Source: Mycogone perniciosa (Eukaryota > Ascomycota > Sordariomycetes > Hypocreales > Hypocreaceae). From it: 64,000 nucleotides of DNA. The DNA lies in contig JAOALB010000103.1 in the NCBI GenBank assembly GCA_025331125.1, forward strand, positions 124,001-188,000, read 5' to 3'. The position numbers and the translations under genes were made by a program. Positions 43,536 through 54,523 of the stretch are shown here, piece by piece (positions within the stretch are counted from its first letter, which is position 1; each line of letters opens with the position of its first letter). The notes under the pieces are model-generated. The model was not told the origin of the DNA. It did no database searches and saw nothing but the letters and a program-made list of their open reading frames with translations.

Positions 43536-44982
43536 ATGCCTTCCCAACAGCCCGAGAAGGTCCTGGGCATGCCGGTGAGTTGATTTTCTGAAATACCTCG
43601 TTCTGCTGTCCCCCGCCATCAGGGGCCCTTCAACATCGAGAAAATCGAGCAACATATCAATTGGATCGTCTCAATTACATCGACGTGTTGGGCGACGACC
43701 ACTTGAGGAGTTGTTTTCGGTGTTGATGGACGTCTGTTGTGGTGTGGTGGTTGACAGAAAATTTTTCTGCGCGGCGTTTGCACTCTGAAACACAATTGCT
43801 AACTGATGCTTTCTACCACAGCCCTTCGTGGCCGACTTCTTGAGTACGTTGCCACCAATATCTCCCCCGATCGAGAGCAGCCTCGATCATCGTGGTTATC
43901 CCTTGCAATCGACCACGACTTGCAACAACATGCCTTCAAAATTCGGACGGAACTAACATTTCCTCACAGTGGGTGGTGTCTCCGCCGCCGTCTCGAAGAC
44001 TGCCGCTGCTCCCATCGAGCGTGTCAAGCTTCTCATCCAGAACCAGGTATGTTTGTCCTTGCTGGCATCTCAGTATCAACCTGGTGTCCGATGCAAAGAT
44101 TGACCAATTGAAAAGGATGAGATGATCAAGTCTGGTCGTCTTGAGCGCCGCTACAACGGCATCAGCGACTGCTTCAAGCGCACTGCCGCTGATGAGGGTG
44201 TTCTCAGCCTGTGGCGTGGTAACACTGCCAACGTCATCCGATACTTCCCTACCCAGGCCCTGAACTTCGCTTTCCGTGACAAGTTCAAGAAGCTGTTCGG
44301 CTTCAAGAAGGAGCGTGATGGCTATGCCATGTGGATGGTTGGCAACCTGGCCTCCGGTGGTGTACGTTGACCCCGTCCCCATAGCTCGAATCGTTCAGTG
44401 TACTAATCTTTGCTTTAGGCTGCTGGTGCCACTTCTATGCTTTTCGTCTACTCCCTTGACTACGCTCGTACCCGTCTTGCCAACGATGCCAAGTCCGCCA
44501 AGAAGGGTGGTGAGCGTCAGTTCAACGGTCTGGTTGATGTCTACCGCAAGACCCTCGCCTCTGACGGTATTGCCGGTCTGTACCGTGGTTTCATGCCCTC
44601 CGTCGCTGGTATCATCGTTTACCGTGGTCTGTACTTCGGTCTCTACGACTCCATCAAGCCTGTCCTCCTCGTCGGTTCCCTCGCCAACAACTTCCTGGCC
44701 TCGTTCGCTCTCGGTTGGTGCGTCACCACCGCTGCCGGTATCGCTGCCTATCCTCTTGACACTATCCGACGACGAATGATGATGACCTCTGGTGAGGCTG
44801 TCAAGTACAAGAACTCCCTCGATGCCGCCCGCCAGATCATTGCCAAGAACGGTGTCAAGTCCCTCTTCAACGGTGCTGGTGCCAACATTCTCCGTGGTGT
44901 TGCCGGTGCTGGTGTCCTGTCCATCTACGATCAGCTCCAGCTCATCCTCTTCGGAAAGGCCTTCTCCGGCGGCTCTGGTTAA
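43536..44982 (+). CDS. aac: Mitochondrial ADP/ATP carrier
   Basis: 315-aa inner-membrane carrier that swaps cytosolic ADP for matrix ATP. Exons 43536-43574, 43822-43843 (22 nt), 43970-44046, 44116-44361 and 44419-44982; all introns are GT-AG and the frame closes. The mitochondrial-carrier threefold repeat is plain: P-x-D/E-x-x-K/R motifs appear as APIERVKLL, YSLDYARTRL and YPLDTIRRRM. The nucleotide-carrier signature RRRMMM is at residues 245-250, which fixes the substrate. FRDKFKKLFGFKKERDGY and the ending YDQLQLILFGKAF also match. Strong codon preference in exon 5 (GGT, GTC, CTC, AAG) fits a highly expressed gene. Intron 1 is unusually long for the window (247 bp) and the second exon unusually short. 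Confidence 0.98.
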
Positions 44983-45520
44983 ATTCCTTTTTCCTACGTT
45001 CTGTATAGACTCCGCATGCGCTTGAAGGGCATGGAGATGAGTAATTGGCCAGCTGGGTGTGTAATGCGGCGTCCACTGGTTAATAAAAATGGAGAGACTG
45101 GTATTGAGGGAAGTTGGGGCCAGATATCCCGACCTGTGTAACAGTTGCTATTTACGGGTTAGACTGGCATTGGCATGGCGTATTAGTCGTTTTGGCTCTG
45201 CCGTGCTTCCTAGGTCGCTGTAATTTATACACCATGCAAGTTCCCTTGATTTATATCTTCATAGTTGCCCTGTTGCATTTGTGAATCTGCATGATCGGTT
45301 TGACCGTGGTGGTGCTCTGCAAGGAAAATTTTCTTGTGCCCGTACCTGCTGACTAAGCCAACCCAATTGCAGCCTTGTTTACGTCCTGGGAAGGCGGCGT
45401 TATCCAGAGTTGCTTCGTAGTCTTCGTTTTTATTTATTAAGAGTTGACTGTACCCGTAGTGCTGTGGTATTTCCTCATTGCTCATAAGATCACGAACACC
45501 AACCGGATCAGATGTAGACA
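44983..45520. other. Intergenic, no gene seen
   Basis: 538 bp between the ADP/ATP carrier and the CENP-X gene. No supported frame. Confidence 0.6.
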
Positions 45521-45989
45521 ATGCCGCCCAACAAATCATCATCCGGCGCCGGCCGTGGTCGCCCAGGAGGAAGCAAGAAAAAGGCGTCCACAGGCAATGA
45601 ATCAGAGTCTAGCAATCCATTTGAATCTTCAGACGACCAAGCTGGCGAGGAGAGTTTACCGAAGCAGGGAAAGGCAGCGGATATAGATGAGGCGGAACCC
45701 GAGAAGTCCATCCCGAAGGAACTATTGACGAGAATCATGCATGAGTTCTTTACTAAGGAGGCGACGCGGATATCGAGAGATGCGAATGCGGCGGTGGGAA
45801 AGTATATGGATATCTTTGTGAGGGAGGCAATTGCGAGGGCGGCAGTCGAGAAGAAGGGTGGATTTCTCGAGGTCAGTTTGTTTCTCTGGCGGATGGCTGT
45901 TGTGCGTTTGTGATGCTGATTCTGATGTTATTGTCCTAAAGGTCGAGGATTTGGAGAAGATTGCACCTCAACTATTTCTGGATCTCTGA
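45521..45989 (+). CDS. mhf2: CENP-X / MHF2 histone-fold protein
   Basis: 132-aa histone-fold protein. Exons 45521-45871 and 45942-45989; the intron starts GTCAGT and ends CTAAAG. The first 60 residues are polar, Gly/Lys- then Ser/Glu-rich and disordered-looking. The histone fold runs from about 65: IPKELLTRIMHEFF, ATRISRDANAAVGKYMDIFV, REAIARAAVEKK, and the C-terminal VEDLEKIAPQLFLDL, which is the strongest CENP-X signature. CENP-X pairs with CENP-S (MHF1); the complex binds branched DNA, supports the Fanconi-type helicase FANCM/Mph1 in fork repair, and is part of the inner kinetochore. The domain and ending agree; the long N-terminus is common in filamentous fungi. Confidence 0.92.
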
Positions 45990-47452
45990 AGAGAGATGAT
46001 CCCTTGACACTTACGACCTCGGAGACAGCGGTGGAGAGGTCATTTGTGAAAGAAAAGCCCACGGCTATTGTTATTGTGTCAAAGGGCTTTGAAGAAGACG
46101 ATATCTGGATGGAAGAAGGAAGGATAGAGGCGCATTTTCGATAGTGTCACGATTAGGAGCAGAGGATAAAGGGTGGCGACATGGTGAGTTAAGGCAATTC
46201 GAAATACTCTTTTCAGGTCAGCCTGGAATTGTAATCTGGGGAACTACTTTCTTGTAAGAACTGGCGAACGTTTTGAAGATAGAAAAGCCTGAGTAAAGAA
46301 GATGCATAATGGAGGACAATATTATATTTAGATACGGAAATTATCTGATTATTATGATATGAAACATATGCTTTCTCGCAAAATTTGAATTGCGGCAGCC
46401 TGTGAATGGGCTTTTAAATGCTCCATCTCTGGACTTGATAGAGATCTGCTTTCTCTATATTCTTGATATGAATTATTCATGCTGTAGGAGTATGGTATGA
46501 AGTAACTATCTACTTCATATCTGGGCTAGTGGGCCTCGGCCGTTTTGCCCACAACTCTGTGGCTTTTGAGTTTCTGAACCGAGAACATTCAACATGTCCC
46601 GAATTCTCCGTTTCGTTTCTGGGATAATTAAATAACCTCCAATGCCTATCCTTTTGGAAAGTTGAAGGGATGTTCGAAACATTTGGCATTTGACATTGAC
46701 GTTGAGGTTGCAGCCACAAGGCCGCACCGCCTCGTGCGCCTATCGCCACTGAAACCCACCACGTCTCGCGTGTGTCGGAGGCATCAAGAGGTGAGGCAGA
46801 TCCGACATCAGAACTCCTGAGCCCCCTGGCTCGGCTCTGCAAAACTAAGTGTGGCGTGGCTGCATGCGTGCACATTCCGTAGTAAATAATAATGTCAAGT
46901 CAATGCTGAACCCCTTCACTATGCTATGCTGGGTTAATTGGCTGCAACTCTCTGACCTCACGGACTCCATACAACAACAGCATGTAAGTGGTTCGTGGGC
47001 CACAGCGTTTCGACTTCCGTCAACGCCAAAACCTGTGGCCAAACATGTCTCATACACACCACGGATGGTCGAGATCCTAGCTCCTGGAAATACATAGTAG
47101 AGGTAGACCAGATGAAACCCCTAGGACTCGGCTTGCGAGGGGGGGCGCATGAATAGGATAAAAACTATCGTGTTTCCCTCGTCTCCCGCTGGTCAGTTTC
47201 ATTCTATCCATTTTCTATTCTTCGTCCTTTGAGTTTTTTCTTTTCCTTTTTGTAACCGATTCTTCTTTTCTCCCTTATCCAGTTTGCATTATCCAAAGGC
47301 TAGCCCTTTGCTGCTCCTGTCGCTTCTGACTTTCCTCTCGTTCCGGCGATTAAATAATCTTCTCTCTCTTCTCTCTCGCTCATTGGGAAGTCTGGTACTC
47401 TCTCTTTGCCTAGGACCTTTTGTCTTCAGATACCCGAAAACAAATCTTCAAG
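45990..47452. other. Intergenic, no gene seen
   Basis: 1.46 kb between CENP-X and the cupredoxin gene. No gene could be supported. From about 47190 to 47450 the plus strand is strongly pyrimidine-rich, the likely promoter and 5' leader of the cupredoxin gene. Confidence 0.6.
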
Positions 47453-48304
47453 ATGCATTTCACATCCCTTGCTCTCGCGGCTCTGGTGAGCGTTGCTCAG
47501 GGTGAGTCCCCTCAACTCAATTGGATCTATAAGACGTTGCCATCCTAACATTTGATCCTCCCAGCCACTAATGTTCAAGTCGTTGCTGTTGGAAAGAGTC
47601 CCATGAACGGCGCAGTCACTCTCGAGTACTTCCCCCAGAAGATCAAGGCCGAAGCCGGCACCATGGTGCAGTTCCAGTTCTGGGCCGGCAATCACACTGT
47701 TACTCAGTCTGACTTTGACCACCCCTGCCAACCCATCTCGTCCGTCAACAGCTCCGCCAAAGGCATCTGGTCAAGCTTTATGCCCGTTGCTGCCAGCCAG
47801 TCCAAGAACGAGATCCCCGTCTTCACCGTCATGGTCAACGACACGAAGCCCATCTGGCTCTTCTGCAGCCAAGGCAACCACTGCCAGAAGGGCATGGCCA
47901 TGGTTATTAACGAGAAGCGAGTCCTTCCCCCGCAAACCTCCATGGGGCCTTTATGACTGACTTGTAACAGCACTGGTGCCAATGCCACTCGATCCCTTGA
48001 GAACTACAAGAACGCCGCTGCTGGAACGTCCGGAGGCAGCTATGGCGGCGGCAAGGGTGGCGGATACGGCGGCGGCTACAACAACTCCACTGGTGGCGGC
48101 GGCGGAAGCGACAACAACGGAGGCAGCGGAGGCAGCGGAGGCAGTCAAGGCACTGGCAGCAATGGCGGCAGCGGCCCTACACCGACCAACACCGGCGGCT
48201 CCGCTGCATCTACTTCCCCTGTCGCCGTCAGCGGTGCCTCGAACCTGGGCGTCTCTAGCAGCCTGCTGGTCGTTTTGGGTGGTGCATTCTTTGCTTTCTT
48301 GTAA
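47453..48304 (+). CDS. GPI-anchored extracellular cupredoxin-like protein
   Basis: 244-aa secreted protein. Exons 47453-47501, 47565-47916 and 47971-48304. The second intron appears to use a GC donor (GAGAA|GCGAGT) with acceptor TAACAG; no GT donor nearby keeps the frame. A signal peptide (MHFTSLALAALVSVAQA) leads into a plastocyanin-like domain: VTLEYFPQKIKAEAGTMVQF, then the first copper-ligand region NHTVTQSDFDHPCQP and the second, IWLFCSQGNHCQKGM, where Cys, His and Met stand at type-1 copper spacing. Sequons NHT, NDT, NSS, NAT and NST are present. A long Gly/Ser/Asn repeat region follows, then a GPI-type hydrophobic end (SSSLLVVLGGAFFAFL). Surface electron transfer or copper binding is the family expectation; the role here is unproven. 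Confidence 0.92.
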
Positions 48305-48736
48305 AGTGGTATCGGGGCAATGACGTGGCGCGTGGAGGAGGCATGATGGTGAGGAGTACTTGTAATACCATATGGGATCTTATTCATATCTGCATCAACT
48401 TGCAAGCCAAGGTTTTTCATTTCGTTTTGAACTGGGATGGACGTCTCCGTTCTGTTTTAGCTTTTGTTGAGAGAGAGAGAGAGAGAGGATGAGAAACAAA
48501 GGACACTGGGTTAGTCATATCTGTAATAGTATCTGGATACTTGAATGAAATTTGAGGAGTTGAATCTGAATATGACCTTGGCTTGTGACGAACCCTTTCC
48601 ACTGATTACCTTGTAAATAGCTGCTGGTTGGAAGACCTCACCATCGGATACCTGCATCACAAGTTGATGCAACGAAGGGCTTGAAGATTATAATTTATGG
48701 ACATTGTTGCTGAATCCTGGATCTCATCTCCGTCGT
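48305..48736. other. Convergent 3' spacer with GA repeat
   Basis: Between the cupredoxin and MAPR genes. It holds a (GA)n run of about ten units at 48469-48487. No gene seen. Confidence 0.65.
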
Positions 48737-49594
48737 TTACTTTTCGCTATTGCGCGACTTCCTCTTTTGCCTCCCATTTTGCGCCGGCTCGCAAAGCGCT
48801 CGCTTGGGCAACTTCTCCAGCCAGTCCTTTTCCCGCTTCACATACCCCACCTTGTGATACTTATGGCTATTGCCAAAGAAATTGACCCAATGCTCCAGTG
48901 CATTATGAACCCTCTTCTTAGCCGCCGCTAATTCCTCGGCCTTGAGTTGCTCCATCTCGGCGGTGGTCCACTGGGCGTCAGTCTCCGGGTCGTCGAGTGG
49001 CAGGTACATCTCCTCTACGCCGCGCATGTCCGGTGTGCGATCGTCGGCGAAACATCCTGTCACATAGGCGCGCGCGGCGTCGCAGCCGGCGAAGTAGTTG
49101 TAGGATCCACCAGGCCCGTAGATGTGTCGGCCGCGGGAGACGTCGAAGATGGTGCCGTTGATGGCGAGATAGACAGGCTTGGAGGCATCTTTGCCGTCGT
49201 AGGCAGTGAGCTCCTCGGGGGTTAGATATATCGGACCTTCCTATGGGGCCATTAGCAAGGGATCATATGCCGTTGAAATACCCCGCAACGGCATCTGAGC
49301 GCAAGAGCATGGGAGGGAGGATGTCGGTACCAGCTGGGCTTTCCACCACGCGACTTTCAAGTAGTTGGGCTTGTTTTTCATGCCCCAGAAGAGACTCTCT
49401 CCGCTGCTGATGACATAGCTCAGGGCACACGAAGCAACGAAGAGGAAGCTCAGGACACGGAGGACATCCAAGCACGGGGAGTACGTGTCATCGTTGTCAT
49501 CGTCTTTTCGTCTGGATTTGGAGGTCTTTTCGGTCTTCTTGGGCTCCTCTTCAGCAGTCTGTTGTTTCCGCTGGCGCAGTTCCGAGTCAGCCAT
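48737..49594 (-). CDS. Membrane-anchored cytochrome-b5-like heme/steroid-binding protein (MAPR/Dap1-like)
   Basis: 255-aa protein of the membrane-associated progesterone receptor family. Exons (minus strand) 49594-49331 and 49240-48737; the 90-bp intron starts GTACCG and ends CCATAG. Residues 1-35 are polar and charged. One membrane span follows (VLRVLSFLFVASCALSYVIS). The b5-like domain begins at about residue 90: IYLTPEELTAYDGKDASKPV, YLAINGTIFDVSRGRHIYGP, GGSYNYFAGCDAARAYVTG. The Tyr in HIYGPGGSYNYF is the axial heme ligand position in this family. The C-terminal third is helical and charged. Yeast Dap1 binds heme and supports the P450 Erg11 in ergosterol synthesis; this protein is longer, so a similar helper role for ER P450s is likely but not shown. 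Confidence 0.92.
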
Positions 49595-50092
49595 GGCGGG
49601 CCAGTATCTTGCCAATGTATTCGAAGAAGAGAAGAAGAAACGACTCCCAAGGGTCAATTAGGGATGATGACGGATCATGCAGATCATTGTGTGACGCAGA
49701 GCTACTATCCCTAACGCAGGCGATGCGATTGGTTTACTCTGGACACTCCGGTGAGTCGGACAAGAATAACCGAATTGGGCAGGCGGTGGCAGACCTAAAG
49801 TTACCTCTGTGCTAGAAATACACCAGGCGTGCACATAGCCTCCTTCGGGTTGCAAGGTTGGGCATCACCTGATGGGTCGTCACCGCAGCAACGCGACCAC
49901 ATGGCACAACTTTTTTGGTGGCTGCTCCGTAAACAGCACACGTAGTAGCACCTAACAGCTTCAGCACCAAGTCATCCCAACAAGCTTTCTACCAACGCTA
50001 CCCGTTATCCAGGCCGGACCAAATCTTCTCTTCTTCACATTGAAACGAAACGGCAAATCACAGTGGCATTTCCCTTTGCAAATTACACGCAA
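49595..50092. other. Divergent promoter region, no gene seen
   Basis: About 500 bp between the MAPR gene (minus) and the coiled-coil gene (plus). Nothing further seen. Confidence 0.6.
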
Positions 50093-52096
50093 ATGGAAGC
50101 AGCACAGGTGAGCCGGCCAGGCTCCCCCGCCACGGCTGGCGGGCCCCTCCAAATGGCAACGCCTGATCGTATCAATCAATGCCGCGAGTCTATCTTCGCT
50201 ACTCTCCGTGTCGAGGGCTGGGATAGCTCTGTGACCGACAAGATCAGCCAGTTTAACAACCTCAGTGCACAGTCGAAGCATCTCGAACGCAAGACGGCGG
50301 ATGCGGCTCTGAAGCGAGCCGTGCTGGGACGAGAGGAGGCCGAGGGTGAGCTGCGGCGGCTTAAGGAGGATATGAAACTGCTGCAGCAAGCCATTGACGA
50401 AGGCAAGGAGCGAGAAAGGAGAGTGGGCGAGCGATTGGAAACGATCATGGTAAGCAACCGTCCTCCCATGCTGCTCACCCCCCTATCTGGAGGTACCACT
50501 TGGTATGTATATGATCATCCTTGCTGACTCATGCCATAGGAAAACTATGGACGCGCCAAGGAGACGCATGCACATACCCAAGCCCTTTGGGAAAAAGAGA
50601 TCCGACGGGCGAGGAAGGAGAACTTCAAGGCCCAGTCATCGATCGTCAAACTCCAGGAAGAACTCAAGTCTGCACGCGCTGCCGAAAAGGCGCTTGAGGA
50701 AAAATTACAGCGCGAGAAGGAGAGGAGCCACGTACGAGAACAGGAAGCTTTCCAGGCGAGGTATCAGATTGTTAGCGTACAGGAGCAGCTGGACCAGGCA
50801 CTTGAGCGAATCAAGCTGGTCGAGCAGGAACGAGATGCATACAAGACAGCGGCCAAAAACGAGGAGATTGCTCGTCTCGCAGCTGAAGGTCGAATTCCAT
50901 TGCCAGCGCCTGAAGATCCTGATGACGAGTTTGCATCTCCAAAGAAGAAGACGAACGGCAGAAAAATAAGATGCAGGGACCCCCGAGTCTCATTGACAAC
51001 CATGGAAATTGTCTCATCGGCAGCTAGTGAACTGGAAATTGAGCAGCTCGCCGAGCAAGTCCAGTGGGAAAGACAGCGAGCCGACCGTGCCCAGGAGATG
51101 ATCGAGTTTATGCAGGCTGAGTGTCAAATGCACTGCTGCCCTTGCTCCAAGTCGAAGCGACGAACCAGCATGCTGGCTACGCGGCACACCTCTCGATCAA
51201 GCCCTAAAGCTGCGGCGCCTTCTGCCCAGGGTAGCCCTAGGAACAAGGGGGACGAGGACAAGTTGGCCTCTCCATCGCCTAAAGTGAGCCCGTCACGCCT
51301 CCGAGAGCCGGGGTCTGATTCTCGATTGGAGCCACACAAATCGAGAAAGGCACCTAGACAAAGCACCATCTTTTGTCCCAAGGAGGGCATCTTCCGCACA
51401 GTCTCCGAGCAAGAGGCTGCAGAACTGAGGGCCCAGCGAGAGGCAGAGATAGCGGTCGATACTCAGGGGAAGGAGGCTCAGCCTGAGCCGCCTACTGCCG
51501 ATGAGGAGGAAGTGAATCCTCGTATTTTCGCAAGGACACCGTCTGTGGAACCCCCGACATTTGCCCTTCTAGGCCAGGACCGAACTTCGCTCATGTCCCT
51601 CATCGATGCTCCTCGAGGTGGTGCGCGTCCTGATCCTATGCCCACCATTTACAGCATCCCTACCATTCCGGACGACGAGCCAGCCCAGATGAAGGCAGTG
51701 CCGCACGAGGCGGAAGAAGAACAAGAAGAGCAGGGACATTATTACCAGCGCCGGCGATCAAGTGAGTCGCGTCCTCCCATATCAGCGGCTATCTACACCG
51801 TGACCACGACGACAACGGTGCCAGTCCGGGATTCCCGATCCAGCTCCTCAAACTTCAGCCAGAAGCTACGAACATCATCTAACTGTAGCAACGCTAGCTT
51901 CGACCTTTCGGACCCAGCAATGACCCCAACCATGACCCGTGAGGAGGCGTTGGCCAAGATTCGCGAGAGAAGGGGCCGCGCAAAGAGTGTCGCACAAGGC
52001 ACTATAACACCACATAACAAGACCGTACAAGGTGCGGAAAGGAGGTACATGAGCGTGCCTACGGGCAATGTTACGAGCAAGCCTAAGAGGTCATAA
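50093..52096 (+). CDS. Fungal coiled-coil protein, unknown function (spindle-pole/scaffold-like)
   Basis: 637-aa protein. Exons 50093-50449 and 50540-52096; the intron starts GTAAGC and ends GCCATAG. The ATG at 50093 is the first in frame. Residues 30-120 and 120-250 are long coiled coils, rich in Glu, Lys, Arg and Gln (EEAEGELRRLKEDMKLLQQA; LQEELKSARAAEKALEEKLQ). A further helix at about 290-330 (ELEIEQLAEQVQWERQRADR) runs into a short Cys cluster, AECQMHCCPCSKSKRR. The C-terminal 300 residues are Ser/Pro/Arg-rich and disordered, with scattered Ser/Thr-Pro sites. No enzyme domain is seen. Such layouts are found in cytoskeletal or spindle-pole scaffold proteins, but I cannot assign it to a named family. 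Confidence 0.88.
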
Positions 52097-52982
52097 TGGA
52101 GGCTCCTATTCTCATGTTTCTGATGACGGCGTACGTTGGAGGCTGTTTTAATGATTGTTTGGATTCGAAGATTCTGTACAGGGATCCCAGCCATGTTGGA
52201 TCGGCACCAGACTGCTTGCAATTTTCCCATTTCTCATTTCCTCTTGTCATGGATTTTTGTTTTCGGAAAGGAAGGACACTTGAAGCGCTGGCGAAGGCGG
52301 CGTTGGTTGTTTCTTTCTTGGTGTTCTAGGTCTTCTCTCTATTTTTAGTATGACTATTATGGGCGGCAATTGTGTGTTTAGATGCCTTTCTGTTTCTCTC
52401 ATCAAAGCATTCTTATCGTTGATGATTTCTCTCACTCAAGGTTGTGTTCGCATTTCTACGTACAGCGTAAAACCTCTTCTAAGTGTCTTGAAATAACTAT
52501 ACCGCCAGCATCGGGTTTTCTTCCAAGACCCAACCCAACCCAATGGACGTCTTTCTATAGATGTGATTGTTCTCGACGTATGACAAGCATCAACGGTCAG
52601 AAGCAAGATGAGCGGCCTTTCTCAGCGGAGTGAGCATCTCAGCCAACAAGCCCGAGGGGAAAGGAGGTGTATGGGAGAGGAGAGTATTGTTAAGGCTTCT
52701 GTTAATGTCCACGGAGAGTACAGATACAGGCCATGGAATAGATGAAGCTCTTCTGACCGACCTTTACCACCTAATTTTAAATATCTTGGCTATTTCGTTC
52801 ACATTGGTTCTAGGGAGCGCCACGATGTTACACAGTGACTCCCGAAGAGGCAACCTGCGTAACACTTCCTATGGTTCGCACCTCCTTTTCTCAGGGGTTG
52901 TTCCTTGGTTAAAAAGGCAACCATCTCCGTGTTCCTAGTAGTACTCCGTAACACCACCAGCCGCACTGGGCAATACGACAAG
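52097..52982. other. Intergenic, no gene seen
   Basis: 3' flank of the coiled-coil gene and upstream region of the truncated kinase. TACTCCGTA is present at 52942-52950, 33 bp before the kinase ATG. Confidence 0.55.
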
Positions 52983-53997
52983 ATGACAGGTGACACCGCA
53001 AGCTCTCAGCTTCTGGCTGACTGTTCCCAGATGCTTCGAGCTTGCAGTCTGGTTTGCACACAACTCGAACACTGGGCTTCAAGGCAGCCATCGTCGAATT
53101 CACTACTCATCGCCCTATCCAAGGAGCGGATCCAATTCTTGGTCAAAACAACACGCCCTTTGCTGGACAATCTTACGCAGGCCACAAACGCTTCGAGTCC
53201 GCAAGTGAACCTCGAACTGCTATCCGACGTCAAAGCGTCGATCTTGGAGGCAACCTACCTTCTCAACCTTTGCACAACGCCCGGAATCGACCTTGAAGGG
53301 GACGATGATGCAATCAATGCCGTGTATGCGTCTATGCGCTTGGCTGGCCATCCCCATCAAGTAATGGACGAACCCCTTTATGACAAAGTTAAAGCCCGCC
53401 GATTCTGCGAGAACATCGTTCAAAGCTGTCTTGGCCCAGATGCCCAACATCCCAACCACCAGTGGGGGCTCCCGTCAACACCTCCGCCGGTATCGATGTG
53501 GTAGGTTTGAACCCCTGCTTGCCCTCTTACAACTGCAGGATCTGGATACTAACACCATCTTGTTCTGCTCCGAATTAGGAACCGATTCATCACTGGCTAC
53601 GATAATGAATTCCGTCCTCGCTACGTTCATACCTATGATTCAGCCGATGTCGTGCCCTACACTGTCGACACATTGGCCGACCAAGCTCGCGGCAGCTATG
53701 GAATTGTGCAAAAAGTCGTGGGCAAGACGACAGGCGAGATATTTGCAGCAAAGTCGTTCTCCTGCATTCTTTCCAACACTTTCATTATGGGACAGTTTCA
53801 GCAACTCTGAACAGGGATGCTCGTGCAATATCGCAACTGATCATGAACGATTCATGACCAGACTTCGATACCTTTGTGCAGGAGGATCTGTTACACTGCA
53901 ACTTGGATATTTGGTCGTAGATCGGGTGCTGGATCGCGACCCATCAACTCGACCCATCATCTCAGAGGTTGGCGAGATGCTCCAAATGGTCGAGTAA
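52983..53997 (+). pseudogene. Truncated protein kinase remnant (catalytic core missing)
   Basis: An intact-looking 5' part is followed by a broken kinase. Exons 52983-53500 and 53579-53810 (intron GTAGGT...AATTAG) would give 249 aa: a helical N-terminal region (ASSQLLADCSQMLRACSLVC) and then the kinase glycine loop and lysine strand ARGSYGIVQKVVGKTTGEIF-AAKSF. The frame stops at 53808. In another frame, up to the stop at 53995-53997, lies what looks like the very end of a kinase domain (VDRVLDRDPSTRPIISEVGE). Only about 130 bp separate the two parts. The helix C to APE core, including HRD and DFG, is absent. I read it as an internal deletion plus frameshift. A functional short protein made of the N-terminal region cannot be excluded. 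Confidence 0.6.
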
Positions 53998-54523
53998 TAT
54001 TACGGATATGGTAGTGATGATGAAATGGGAATATGGGAATACGGAAATATCAGGGTAATAGATTGGGTATAGAAACGGGTCTAGAATAAGCACTTTGATT
54101 AAATATGCTATTAATATTACAGGAATGGAACCATGCTAACATCCGCCGCTTTGGTAGCTGGTTGTTTGAACTTTGGTCGCAGAGTTTGTACAATATCCCC
54201 ATATACGTGCTTGATACCCTCTATGGCATCTGGAAGCATCGCCGGATCCAAGTTAAACACAGTTGGAACTCTTCCTTTAGTCTTCTCCCAACTCCACAAG
54301 GGAATATCGATGAGTGGTAAACCTCGGCGGGCGTAAGACAGGAGTAAATCGAGATAGGGCAAAAACCCTTTAACGTTTTCTCGATGGGACTTGACAGCAT
54401 ATATTCGACGTTTCCCGGTTTGCTAGAACCCTAGTTTTGGGTCGTCGGCGATAGTTCTTCTCTTCCTAGTCCTTTGGGGGTCGTTCCAGCTAGCCATCCA
54501 GCCTACTGGTAGAGACGAGGGCC
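53998..54523. other. Possible orphan 3' exon, minus strand
   Basis: On the minus strand a frame following a TTCTAG acceptor runs from about 54422 to the stop at 54117 (QTGKRRIYAVKSHRENVKGF, later PLIDIPLWSWEKTKGRVPTV). It reads like the C-terminal exon of a protein, but I could not join it in frame to the ORF upstream at 54985-54524. It is either a relic or part of a gene I failed to model. Confidence 0.3.
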
